Assembly (NCBI RefSeq): GCF_010470675.1 | Contig: NZ_VOIQ01000007.1 | Location: 117,188-181,187 of the forward strand | Origin: Desulfovibrio sp. JC010 | GTDB lineage: Bacteria; Desulfobacterota; Desulfovibrionia; Desulfovibrionales; Desulfovibrionaceae | Direction: 5' to 3' | DNA: 64,000 nt | Part shown: positions 52,231 through 60,850 of the stretch, in pieces | Position numbering within the stretch: position 1 is the first letter of the stretch | Layout of the letters: each line of letters opens with the position of its first letter | Translations under genes and position numbers: made by a program | The notes under the pieces: model-generated | Seen by the model: the letters and a program-made list of their open reading frames with translations, nothing else | What the model was told of the DNA's origin: nothing | Database searches by the model: none

Positions 52231-53157
52231 ATGCTACAAACTACTATTCAGAACACAGTGAGATGTAAGGGTATCGGGCTTCACAGCGGTAAACAGGTGG
52301 AGATTGTGCTCCGTCCTGCTGTGGAAGATACCGGAATCCTTTTTTCGCTCCATACCGGTTCTGGAAGCTCATTTATTACTCCCAATCCCAATCTGGTTGT
52401 AGCAACCGGACTGGCCACCACTCTCGGTAACGGACAGGATTCCGTTTCCACTGTCGAACATCTGCTCGCCGCGGTACGCGGAATGGGCATTGATAATATT
52501 CATGTAGAAGTAAGAGGTAATGAACTGCCCATTATGGATGGCAGCGCAGGTCCTTTTGTATATCTGCTCCGTCAGGCCGGAGTTCGTGATCTTGCCAAGC
52601 CGCGCAAGGTTCTGGCTGTGACCAAATCACTTAATTTCGAGCAGGACGGCAAGTATGTCAGGGCTTTTCCCCATGACGGTTTTGCTGTTGATTATACCAT
52701 TGATTTCGAACACCCCCAGATCGGCAAACAGACCCTTTCCCTTGAGATTACTCCTGATGTTTTCATGGACGAGCTGGCTAAAGCCAGAACTTTCGGCTTC
52801 CTGAAAGAGGTTGAATACCTGCATGCCAACGGTCTTGCACTGGGCGGTTCCCTTGATAACGCTGTTGTTCTTGATGATTACGGTATTCTGAACGACGGCG
52901 GTCTTCGCTTTGCTGATGAGTTTGTAAGGCATAAAATGCTTGATTTTATCGGTGACATGGCTGTTCTTGAAATGCCCCTGCAGGGCCGTTTCGAAGTCTA
53001 TGCTTCCGGTCACGCGCTGAACAACGCTTTCCTGAAATATATCAATGAGAACGCTGTGGATTATCTTGAAGAGCGCGCTCTTGAGCCTGCAGCCGGAAAG
53101 GTTGCGGAAAAGGGCTTCACCCCGGTTGCACCGGAGGCCGTTCCCGCTCCTGCATAG
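52231..53157 (+). CDS. lpxC: UDP-3-O-acyl-N-acetylglucosamine deacetylase
   Basis: 308 residues from the ATG at 52231 (AGGAGA upstream). KGIGLHSGKQVEI near 13, zinc ligand His in STVEHLLAA (about 77), EFVRHKMLDFIGD (His and Asp ligands, about 235-248) and SGHALNNAF. Commits lipid A synthesis, so the organism has lipopolysaccharide. The C-terminal ~25 residues after the core are Ala/Pro-rich. Confidence 0.97.
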   Translation: MLQTTIQNTVRCKGIGLHSGKQVEIVLRPAVEDTGILFSLHTGSGSSFITPNPNLVVATGLATTLGNGQDSVSTVEHLLAAVRGMGIDNIHVEVRGNELPIMDGSAGPFVYLLRQAGVRDLAKPRKVLAVTKSLNFEQDGKYVRAFPHDGFAVDYTIDFEHPQIGKQTLSLEITPDVFMDELAKARTFGFLKEVEYLHANGLALGGSLDNAVVLDDYGILNDGGLRFADEFVRHKMLDFIGDMAVLEMPLQGRFEVYASGHALNNAFLKYINENAVDYLEERALEPAAGKVAEKGFTPVAPEAVPAPA

Positions 53158-53174
53158 CAGTAAGTTTTTACGAG

Positions 53175-53210
53175 AAAAAAGACCCGTCGGTTTCGGCGGG
53201 TCTTTTTTTT
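53175..53210. terminator. Bidirectional terminator between lpxC and lyase gene
   Basis: AAAAAAGACCCG stem with CGGGTC and eight T residues; T-run on both strands. Confidence 0.88.
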
Positions 53211-54090
53211 ATTTGTCTGTCCCGTTTAGAAATATTTTTTCCCGTTCCCGAATTTTATCCGCGCCGATGAAGCTGTAGTATTCAGCGAAATCCATCATAT
53301 TTTCCGGGGTGGCGAAACTTTCTGTGCTGCCTTCTTCTTTGAGTGTGGTTGCCCATTTTTGTACTGCCCGTGCTGCGGCGTAGAGCGGGCCGCAGGCGTA
53401 GGCGGCAAGTGCGTAGCCCACATCCTGAAGCTCGTCCTTGTTCAGGAACGGGGTTTTGCCGCCTTCAATCATATTGGCCATGCTGGGGACCGGAATTTCG
53501 GCATTGACCCGGCGCATTTCGTCCACAGAACCCACCGCTTCCACAAAGACCATGTCCGCCCCGGCTTCAGCGTAAATTTTTCCCCGTCTGATGGCTTCAT
53601 CCAGACCGTATACAGCCTTGGCGTCGGTACGGGCCATGATTGTTAAATCCGGATTTTTGCGTGCCCAGAGGGCGGCCTTCAGCTTGGGCAGGTATTCTTC
53701 CACATCCACTACGGATTTTCCGCCCATATGCCCGCACCGTTTGGGGTAGGTCTGGTCCTCAATGAATAGGGCAGCCGCGCCCATTTGTTCCACCTGCTGC
53801 ACTGTGCGGATGACGTTATTCACATCACCGAATCCGGTGTCGATATCGACCATGACCGGGAGCTCGGTACGGGCGATGAGATTGGCGTAATGGGTCAGCA
53901 TTTCGCTGGAGCTGATCATGCCGATATCCGGAAGACCCAGCAGAGAGCTTGAGGTGCCGTACCCGGCAATGCAGGTGGCTTTGAATCCGGCCTGCTCAAT
54001 AGCCAGCAGGGATATGCCGTCATAGGCCACGGGCATGAGTAAAATTTCGGGGCTGTTGACCAGTTTACGGAATAGTGTTGTTTTGTTCAT
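53209..54090 (-). CDS. Isocitrate lyase/PEP mutase family protein (oxaloacetate decarboxylase-like)
   Basis: 293 residues from the ATG at 54090 with AAGGAAA upstream; a frame open to 54501 overlaps the kinase 3' end in another frame and is not used. PVAYDGISLLAIEQAGFKAT, then MVDIDTGFGD (metal ligands), IEDQTYPKRCGHMGGKSVVD (catalytic KRCGH loop) and IMARTDA near 150 are typical of the methylisocitrate lyase and carboxyphosphonoenolpyruvate mutase group. Cleaves or rearranges a 2-hydroxy/keto dicarboxylate; exact substrate unclear. Lies 53 bp behind the kinase gene. Confidence 0.88.
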   Translation of the reverse strand: MNKTTLFRKLVNSPEILLMPVAYDGISLLAIEQAGFKATCIAGYGTSSSLLGLPDIGMISSSEMLTHYANLIARTELPVMVDIDTGFGDVNNVIRTVQQVEQMGAAALFIEDQTYPKRCGHMGGKSVVDVEEYLPKLKAALWARKNPDLTIMARTDAKAVYGLDEAIRRGKIYAEAGADMVFVEAVGSVDEMRRVNAEIPVPSMANMIEGGKTPFLNKDELQDVGYALAAYACGPLYAAARAVQKWATTLKEEGSTESFATPENMMDFAEYYSFIGADKIREREKIFLNGTDK

Positions 54091-54143
54091 ATGTTTCCTT
54101 GAGGTTGGCATTGTATGGATGCTAAGTGTTGTTAAGGGTAAAT

Positions 54144-56393
54144 TTAATTTTCCTGTTTTACCGGGAGGGTGATGGTGAAGCGGGTCCAGTTGCCTGTTTC
54201 CGAATCTATGCTCATGGAACCTTTGTGCTGTTCGGTTATAATAAAGTAGGCAACTGACAGCCCTAGTCCCGTGCCTTTGCCCACGGGTTTGGTTGTGTAG
54301 AACGGTTCGAATATTCGCGATCTTGCCTTTTCGTTTATTCCCGGTCCATTGTCCTCGATCTGTACTGTGACATCCTGTCTTTCCTGATAAATTTTTATGG
54401 TGAAGCAGGGAGATGAGCCGGAGTACTCTTTGTCCTTCATGGCTTCGGCCCCGTTCTTCATGATGTTGAAGAAGACCTGCTGAATCTCGCTTCTTTCGCA
54501 AAAAACATCAGCAATATTTTCACTGTAATCGCGCACAATCCTGATCTTTTTGAAGTCAAACTGCTTTTTCAGGTTATAGTCGCTGGCGGCAATATCAATT
54601 GTTTCGTCCAGCAGGTCTGCTATGTTCTGCGGCTCCATGTTTTTTTCGCTTTTGCGGCTGAAGCTGAGCATGTTGCGGACAATGGTGGAGGCCCGGTTTG
54701 TGGAAGATTTGATGGCTTCCATCATTTTAGGGATATCCCGCGCATCCAGATATCTGTGCATGTCTTCGAGCGACAATCCGTATTTTTCAGCAGCAGCCTG
54801 ATTGGCCGGGAGGTCCCCGAAAATGCGTTTCTGCATATTGTAGATATTGCCGGAAATTCCGGCCAGCGGATTGTTGATTTCATGGGCCATTCCTGCCGCA
54901 AGCCCCCCCAGCGACATCATCTTTTCGGATTGCACCATGATCTGCTCAAGCCGGACTTTGTCGGTTACATCGTCCAAACGGATTACCGCACCTTCAATAC
55001 CGTTGCTTTCAAGGGGGTATATGGTGATATCTTCATGGTAGGTTCTGCCGTCCTGAAGATGGGTCAGCCTGCCCTCACTGCGGGGTTTGGAGCTGTGCAT
55101 GGCTGTTCGTATGTCCGCCATTTTGGAAGAAAGTCGCGGGTAGACATCTTCAAGGGCGCGCCCTGCGGCGTCTTTGCTTCTTATTCCGGATTCCAGTTCG
55201 GCCTGCGCGTTCCACTGGATAATTTTTGTTGAACTGTCCACGGCAATGAGTACGGAGGGCATGGAGTTGATGATATTGCTCAACAGGCTGCGCAGTTTCT
55301 GCATTTCGCTCAATTGCTGCGCGAGATCCCGGTTCAGGGTGTTGATTTCCTGTTCTCGTGATTCAATGCTGGAGGACATCTTTCCGAAAGCAGTCGCAAT
55401 TTCATCGAATTCCCGGATGTCTTTCGGAGTTGCAGAGCGGCTGTAATCTCCGCGTGAAACCTGTGCTGCAAGGGAGACCAGCTCATTAAAGTTGGAGCCG
55501 ATTGTTTTCAGCCTGAAGAGCAGGACTATCATGCCCAGAAACAGTATCAGCAGGGCAAGAGTGGTGAACGCAATGGTGTAGGTGATCAGGTCCCGGTACA
55601 CTTCTTTTGAGTTTTGGTAGATCAAAGCCACCCAGCGGGACGGGCCGATGGAAGCAGCGTAGGCCGTATCATAATTTTTGTCGTTTTTGATTGATTCCTT
55701 GCGGACTGATTTTCCGGAAATATCTTTGAATAGTTTAAAATGCGGATCTTCAGTGCGTTGCAGTACCTGTGTCTCATCCGTGTGGGCAATGTAGGTTCCG
55801 GTCTGGTCGGTGACTGCAAGGATGCTGTGTTCTCCTATATTCAGTTCCTTGATCAGCGAGTTGAGATTCGGGAACGTTACATTGGCGATCAGCACTCCAT
55901 TTTGTACAGGAATTGAGATCTGGAATACAGGTGTCCGGTGGGTGGCTGAAATAATAGCCGGGGACCAGTAAACTGTTTTTTTTACATATGCATTTTTAAA
56001 TGAAGGGTAGTTGGACATGTCCATCCCCAGCACATCCTTGGAAAAAGGGGAAAGAGCATAAACAATCCCTTCGTTATTCAGCAGCCGGACCTGATGTATT
56101 GCCGGATTGGCCATGATGATGGCCTGCAGATATATTTCGGTTTGTACCGCCGTATTTTTATTTTTCTCGATTGCTTTTGCACAATTCTGTAAGGAGCTCT
56201 GGATGTTGTGCATTTCTTCTTCAACAATACTTACTATAAGTTTTGCTGAAGAATTGTTTTTGTCATCAATATCCGTTTTGAAGTGGGTTAAAGTGTATGC
56301 GTATGCCAGTGCAGCAAATAGTAAAAATGGAATTGTTGTCGATACAATGAAGTGTACCGACATTATTTTTCTTAATGATTTTTTCTTTTTCAT
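54144..56393 (-). CDS. Sensor histidine kinase with periplasmic sensor, HAMP and PAS
   Basis: 749 residues. TM1 (about 13-35), dCache-like periplasmic domain (36-273), TM2 (274-296), HAMP (297-350), coiled coil, PAS (about 365-480, VLIAVDSSTKIIQWNAQAEL), HisKA with His 504 in MAHEINNPLAG, HATPase (about 610-745) with N box NIMKNGAEAM and G1/G2 boxes DNGPGI, GKGTGLGLSV. No receiver domain and no response regulator neighbour. Begins 6 bp after the binding-lipoprotein gene, so that protein may present the ligand. The core closely resembles the kinase at 60851. Confidence 0.92.
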   Translation of the reverse strand: MKKKKSLRKIMSVHFIVSTTIPFLLFAALAYAYTLTHFKTDIDDKNNSSAKLIVSIVEEEMHNIQSSLQNCAKAIEKNKNTAVQTEIYLQAIIMANPAIHQVRLLNNEGIVYALSPFSKDVLGMDMSNYPSFKNAYVKKTVYWSPAIISATHRTPVFQISIPVQNGVLIANVTFPNLNSLIKELNIGEHSILAVTDQTGTYIAHTDETQVLQRTEDPHFKLFKDISGKSVRKESIKNDKNYDTAYAASIGPSRWVALIYQNSKEVYRDLITYTIAFTTLALLILFLGMIVLLFRLKTIGSNFNELVSLAAQVSRGDYSRSATPKDIREFDEIATAFGKMSSSIESREQEINTLNRDLAQQLSEMQKLRSLLSNIINSMPSVLIAVDSSTKIIQWNAQAELESGIRSKDAAGRALEDVYPRLSSKMADIRTAMHSSKPRSEGRLTHLQDGRTYHEDITIYPLESNGIEGAVIRLDDVTDKVRLEQIMVQSEKMMSLGGLAAGMAHEINNPLAGISGNIYNMQKRIFGDLPANQAAAEKYGLSLEDMHRYLDARDIPKMMEAIKSSTNRASTIVRNMLSFSRKSEKNMEPQNIADLLDETIDIAASDYNLKKQFDFKKIRIVRDYSENIADVFCERSEIQQVFFNIMKNGAEAMKDKEYSGSSPCFTIKIYQERQDVTVQIEDNGPGINEKARSRIFEPFYTTKPVGKGTGLGLSVAYFIITEQHKGSMSIDSETGNWTRFTITLPVKQEN

Positions 56394-56399
56394 ACGAAT

Positions 56400-57533
56400 C
56401 TAGTTGTCGTTGACAAAATTACCGTTCTTGATGGTGACGATGTTGTATTTTTCTTTGACGTCACCGAATTTATTAAAAATAATATTATTTCCCAGTACAT
56501 TGAATTCTTTTTTATTAAGTATAGTATGTTTTATCTGGGCGGGATTATATGATTTTGTATGCTCAAGGCCGTAAACAGCGATTTTAAATATCTCAGCATA
56601 CAGAGTGAATATGAATGAAGGGTCTTTGTAGTATCTATCAAGATATTGCTTTTTCAGGGCAGCTATTTCGGGGTCAAGATTTTCGTAGTCGTACATGCCT
56701 ATGAGACGCATTCCTTCCACTGCCTTTCCGCCATGGGTGATGATGTCATTGGACTGGGTCCAGCTGACCCCGAAAAAGAGAGCTTGGTCCATCCCGGTTT
56801 TGTGCAGGGCCTGTGCTATCATGGCCGCGTCAAAACCGTTGGTGATAAAAAGAATTGAATCAGGTTTCCCGGCAATAATTTTTTCAGCTATGGCAGTAAA
56901 GTCCGGTTTCCGGTTGCTGTAATAATTTATTTCAACCGGAACTTCCTTTCCTGCTTCCTGCATCAGTTTTTTATATCTTCCGGCTATGGCTTTTACATAT
57001 TTGGGGTTTTCCATGTCACCGACAATTGCGGTTCTGCCCAGGCCCAGGGCAAGCCCCCTTTCTGCAAGTGCGTTTGCCTGTCCTGTGCTGGAGGTGGCGG
57101 TGCGCAGCAGGTTATCGTCTTTGTCTGCAAGGAAGTCAGTACTCATGGTCGGACTCATGATCAGTACGTCGCGCCCTTCAATGGTTTCTGTTGTCGCTTC
57201 CGCCATGGAGCTGGTGATGGGACCTAAGATTACGCGGACGTCATTTTTGATGAGATCGTTAATGGCGGCTTTGCACGCTTCAGGCGAGCTTTTGTCATCC
57301 CGGATAACCAGTTCTATTTTTCTGCCGTTTATTCCGCCGGCTTTGTTCTGTTCTTCAGTCATGAGTTGCAGGGTATTTCGGGCGGTAACCCCCAGTTCAG
57401 AAAATTGTCCGGTTATGCTGCCCACAAAACCTATTTTAACGCTGGCAGTGTCAGTACATGAAGAGAGGGTCAGCAGAACGGTCAGCATTATGATACAGTA
57501 CGAACATACTGATTTACGGATATATTTTTTCAC
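56400..57533 (-). CDS. Periplasmic binding lipoprotein (branched-chain amino acid type), kinase-coupled
   Basis: 377 residues from a GTG start, chosen because AGGAG lies 6 bp upstream; an ATG 6 codons earlier overlaps that site. Lipobox LSSC. Peripla_BP_6 fold starts KIGFVGSITGQFSELGVTAR, with GGINGRKIELVIRDDKSSPE near 80 and VILGPITSSMAEA near 110. No ABC permease nearby; directly upstream of a histidine kinase gene, which suggests a sensory rather than transport role. Confidence 0.88.
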   Translation of the reverse strand: MKKYIRKSVCSYCIIMLTVLLTLSSCTDTASVKIGFVGSITGQFSELGVTARNTLQLMTEEQNKAGGINGRKIELVIRDDKSSPEACKAAINDLIKNDVRVILGPITSSMAEATTETIEGRDVLIMSPTMSTDFLADKDDNLLRTATSSTGQANALAERGLALGLGRTAIVGDMENPKYVKAIAGRYKKLMQEAGKEVPVEINYYSNRKPDFTAIAEKIIAGKPDSILFITNGFDAAMIAQALHKTGMDQALFFGVSWTQSNDIITHGGKAVEGMRLIGMYDYENLDPEIAALKKQYLDRYYKDPSFIFTLYAEIFKIAVYGLEHTKSYNPAQIKHTILNKKEFNVLGNNIIFNKFGDVKEKYNIVTIKNGNFVNDN

Positions 57534-57754
57534 AATTATCTCCTGTGGCATCCAAACTGGGCCGGGTGCTCCTGTTTCGTCCAAGATGTTTTTCAGGTGG
57601 GAAAAAAATAATCAATTGTTGGTTTATTAAGTAGTAACTTACCACAGCAATTGATAAAAATCCCGTATAATATTTAGGATGTTTACCCTTTGCTGGATTA
57701 ACCGCTGAATGTGGTTTAAGATTATCTTCAATTCCTTTTTTTCGAGGTAATTCC

Positions 57755-59758
57755 ATGCCGATATTTAAATCCATCTGTCCTTATGATTGTCCCACCAGTT
57801 GCGGTCTCTTAGTGGAAAGTGACGGTGTTCTGATCAGTAAAGTAAAAGGTGATCCCGATGATCCGGTCTGCGCAGGGCTGATCTGCCGCAAGATGCAGCA
57901 CTATGAAAAGTCCATCCATTCCCCGGAGCGCATCCTTACTCCCATGAAACGGAGCGGGGGCAAGGGGGACGGCTGCTTTGAACCCATCGCGTGGGATGAA
58001 GCGGTGGAGGCTATCACCGCAAAGTGGAAACAGGCTCTGGATGAGTTCGGCCCGGATTCCATTCTTCCGTTCTACTATTCCGGGGTCATGAGCCTGATTC
58101 AACGCAGTTGCGGGGATGGATTGTTTAACAGGATGGGAGCCTGTGAACTGGTTAAGACCCTGTGTTCTTCGGCCAAGAGTGCCGGGTACAAGTCGGTTAT
58201 GGGCGATACCGGTTGTCTTGACCCCCGTGAACTGGCGGACAGCGATTTTTATCTTGTCTGGGGAAGCAACATGAAAGCCACCCGGCTGCAGAGCATGCCC
58301 GATCTGGTCAAGGGTCGTAAACAGGGCAACCGTGTGGTGCTGATTGAGTGTTTTGCCGGGGAAATGGCCGAGTATTGTGATCAGGTGGTGCTGGTCAAAC
58401 CCGGCACGGACGGTGCGCTGGCTCTAGGCATGATGCATGTGCTGGCCGAAGAAGGGCTGGAAGATTCGGAGTTCCTGCAGAGTGAAGCCGTAGGCTACGC
58501 TGAGTTCAAAGCTTCTCTTGAGCAATACACTCCGGCATGGGCTGAGTCTGCAACCGGAGTCCCGGCACAGGTCATTATTGAGCTGGCCCGTGAATACGCT
58601 TCGGCTTCGGCTCCGGCAATTATTCTCGGCAGCGGTAATTCCCGTTACGGCAACGGGGGCATGACCGTGCGGCTGATCACCATTCTCTCCGCTTTCACCG
58701 GGGCGTGGCAGCAGTCCGGAGGCGGGCTTTGCGGCTGTAATCCCGGCGGCGGTCCTTATGTGGATACGAACCGCATCACCCGGCCGGACCTGCGCCGCAG
58801 GGCTGGACGGCAGGTGAATATAAACCAGCTGGGCATGGCTCTCAAGGGCGGCGAAGGGCAGGTGCCGATTCGTTGCCTGCATATTTTCGGCAGCAATCCG
58901 GTGGGCTCGGTCTCCAATCAGATCGGTATCCGTGAAGGTCTGGAGAATCCGGACCTGTTCACCGTTGTCCACGAGCGTTTCATGACTGACACCGCACGTT
59001 ATGCCGATATCATCCTGCCCGCGACATTTTCCGTGGAGCAGTCGGACTGCTACAGTTCTTACGGCTATTGCTCATTCGGCGCGGCCCGTAAGATTATCCC
59101 TGCGCCCGGAGAATGTAAAAGCAATTGGGATATCTTCTGCCTGCTTGCCAAGGCTATGGGGTACGGTGAGTCTCATTTCCAGCGTTCGGAAGAAGATCTG
59201 CTGGATGAATTGCTGGCCAATCCCCTGCAGGGCTTGCAGAATATCAGTGCTCACCAGCGCGATACCCTGCAAAACGGCGGGATGATTTCCGCATCTTTTG
59301 CCGACCACACGGATTGGAAAACCCCGTCGGGCAAGATTCAGATTATGGACAACGCACAGGATGAACCGTTGCCGTTCTATCAGGAATGTCATGGCGGAAC
59401 TTATCCGCTGCAGCTGATTGCCGTTCCCAGCACTGAGACCCTTAATTCCATTTTTCTTGAGCGGGACGAGCTTGTGGAAAGCCGGGGTGCCATGTTTCTG
59501 GATATCCATCCCGATGATGCGGCTGCCCGCTCCATTGCTGACGGTGATGAAATTGTTGCTTTCAATGATCTGGGTGAAGTAACTTTCACCGCCCGGGTGA
59601 CTCCGCTGGTGGCGAAAGGGGCGGTTGCCGCAGCAGGCATATTTAAATCGTCCCAGTCGGCCAACAGGAATCTGGTCAATGCGTTGCATCACGAGCGTCT
59701 TTCCGACATCGGCGAGGCAACAACCTTGAATGATAATACGGTTGAGGTCCGGCGTTGA
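57755..59758 (+). CDS. Molybdopterin oxidoreductase, DMSO-reductase family
   Basis: 667 residues. N-terminal 4Fe-4S site CPYDCPTSCG and GLICRK (Cys 8, 12, 16, 44; CX3CX3CX27C). Then molybdopterin domains with LVWGSNMKATRLQSMPDLVK, VLVKPGTDGALALGM, ILGSGNSRYGNGG and the C-terminal dinucleotide-binding domain (about 555-660). No Tat signal is seen, so it is probably cytoplasmic. No catalytic Cys or Sec is obvious at the position used by formate dehydrogenases. No small or membrane subunit gene adjoins it. Substrate unknown. Confidence 0.9.
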   Translation: MPIFKSICPYDCPTSCGLLVESDGVLISKVKGDPDDPVCAGLICRKMQHYEKSIHSPERILTPMKRSGGKGDGCFEPIAWDEAVEAITAKWKQALDEFGPDSILPFYYSGVMSLIQRSCGDGLFNRMGACELVKTLCSSAKSAGYKSVMGDTGCLDPRELADSDFYLVWGSNMKATRLQSMPDLVKGRKQGNRVVLIECFAGEMAEYCDQVVLVKPGTDGALALGMMHVLAEEGLEDSEFLQSEAVGYAEFKASLEQYTPAWAESATGVPAQVIIELAREYASASAPAIILGSGNSRYGNGGMTVRLITILSAFTGAWQQSGGGLCGCNPGGGPYVDTNRITRPDLRRRAGRQVNINQLGMALKGGEGQVPIRCLHIFGSNPVGSVSNQIGIREGLENPDLFTVVHERFMTDTARYADIILPATFSVEQSDCYSSYGYCSFGAARKIIPAPGECKSNWDIFCLLAKAMGYGESHFQRSEEDLLDELLANPLQGLQNISAHQRDTLQNGGMISASFADHTDWKTPSGKIQIMDNAQDEPLPFYQECHGGTYPLQLIAVPSTETLNSIFLERDELVESRGAMFLDIHPDDAAARSIADGDEIVAFNDLGEVTFTARVTPLVAKGAVAAAGIFKSSQSANRNLVNALHHERLSDIGEATTLNDNTVEVRR

Positions 59759-59858
59759 GGGCAGAGATTCCAGCCAACAGTTTTGCATGATAATTTACCG
59801 GCTCAGGTCGTTGTGTTATTGTCGGGGTGTTGCGCTACTTTACGAACAGGAGGGAAGG

Positions 59859-60836
59859 ATGCGGAAAAGTGTTCTTACGGCGGGAGTTCTGTTTATATTT
59901 TTTGCAGTGGCGGTTTATCTTTTTATGCCTTTTGATGCTGATGAAAAAGTGCATAAAATCGGCGTTTTGCAATTTACAAAAAATAATCTTTCCACCTTTG
60001 AAGGGTTCAAGGACGGCTTAAAGGAACTGGGCTACCCGGAAGGGGATAAGGTTGTTTATTTTTTTGACGGTCCTGCTCCTTCCAAGAATGATCTTGTCGG
60101 CTATATGCAGAAACTGCTCGACCGGAAGCCGGATTTGATTTTCGCGTCACCCACACCTGCTGCAATAGTGGCTAAGAAAATGACTGCAGGTACAGGGATT
60201 CCGGTTGTTTTTGCTCCGGTCAACGACCCTGTTTCTGCCGGGATCGTAAAAGACGTACGTGCTCCTGCCGGAAATATCACCGGGGTCCGCCTGTCCGCCA
60301 GCGATGGACGCAGGCTGCTGTCGCTTAAGGATGTTGTTCCTTCTGTGAATAATGTCTTTGTGCCTTACAGTCCGGGCGATAAAAGCGCGGCTGCGAGTCT
60401 GAGAATGCTTGAGGACGCCGCTCCGAAGGTCGGGGTTATCCTCACTAAAAAGCCGTTCTATAAAGAAACAAACATTCTGGTGGATAAAAGCTATGTCCCT
60501 GACGGTGTGGATGCCATACTCCTGCCGCGTGAAGGGCTGGTCATGTCCCGGATCAGGGATTTTGTGACTTTGTGCTTAGAGCGCAAGCTGCCGCTTTCAA
60601 CTCCGCGCTATAAGCAGGTAGAGCTGGGGGCCCTGACCGGATATGGATTTAATGGTTACAAAATCGGTCGTCAGAGTGCCCGTATGGCCCACATGCTTCT
60701 CTCCGGGGCACCAGTATCTTCATTGCCTGTTGAAACCTCTGAGGATTACCTGTTCATCAATTTGAAGACAGCCGGGAAAATCGGTGTGGATATCAGTGAT
60801 GAAATTTTGCGGCAGGCTCAAGAGATTGTCAGGTAA
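59859..60836 (+). CDS. ABC-type substrate-binding protein (ABC_sub_bind family), kinase-coupled
   Basis: 325 residues from the ATG at 59859 behind AGGAGGGAAGG. Single N-terminal membrane anchor (about 7-25, no lipobox). KIGVLQFTKNNLSTFEGFKD, FASPTPAAIVAKKMTAG and PVVFAPVNDPVSAGIV are typical of the ABC_sub_bind family. It precedes a histidine kinase by 14 bp and has no transporter partner, mirroring the arrangement at 54144-57533 but with an unrelated binding-protein family. Confidence 0.9.
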   Translation: MRKSVLTAGVLFIFFAVAVYLFMPFDADEKVHKIGVLQFTKNNLSTFEGFKDGLKELGYPEGDKVVYFFDGPAPSKNDLVGYMQKLLDRKPDLIFASPTPAAIVAKKMTAGTGIPVVFAPVNDPVSAGIVKDVRAPAGNITGVRLSASDGRRLLSLKDVVPSVNNVFVPYSPGDKSAAASLRMLEDAAPKVGVILTKKPFYKETNILVDKSYVPDGVDAILLPREGLVMSRIRDFVTLCLERKLPLSTPRYKQVELGALTGYGFNGYKIGRQSARMAHMLLSGAPVSSLPVETSEDYLFINLKTAGKIGVDISDEILRQAQEIVR

Positions 60837-60850
60837 AATCCGGAATTGAA

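Noticed and set aside
54091-54501. N-terminal extension of the lyase-family protein
   Set aside because: It overlaps the kinase C-terminal coding region in another frame; the ATG at 54090 has a ribosome site and the family-typical start.
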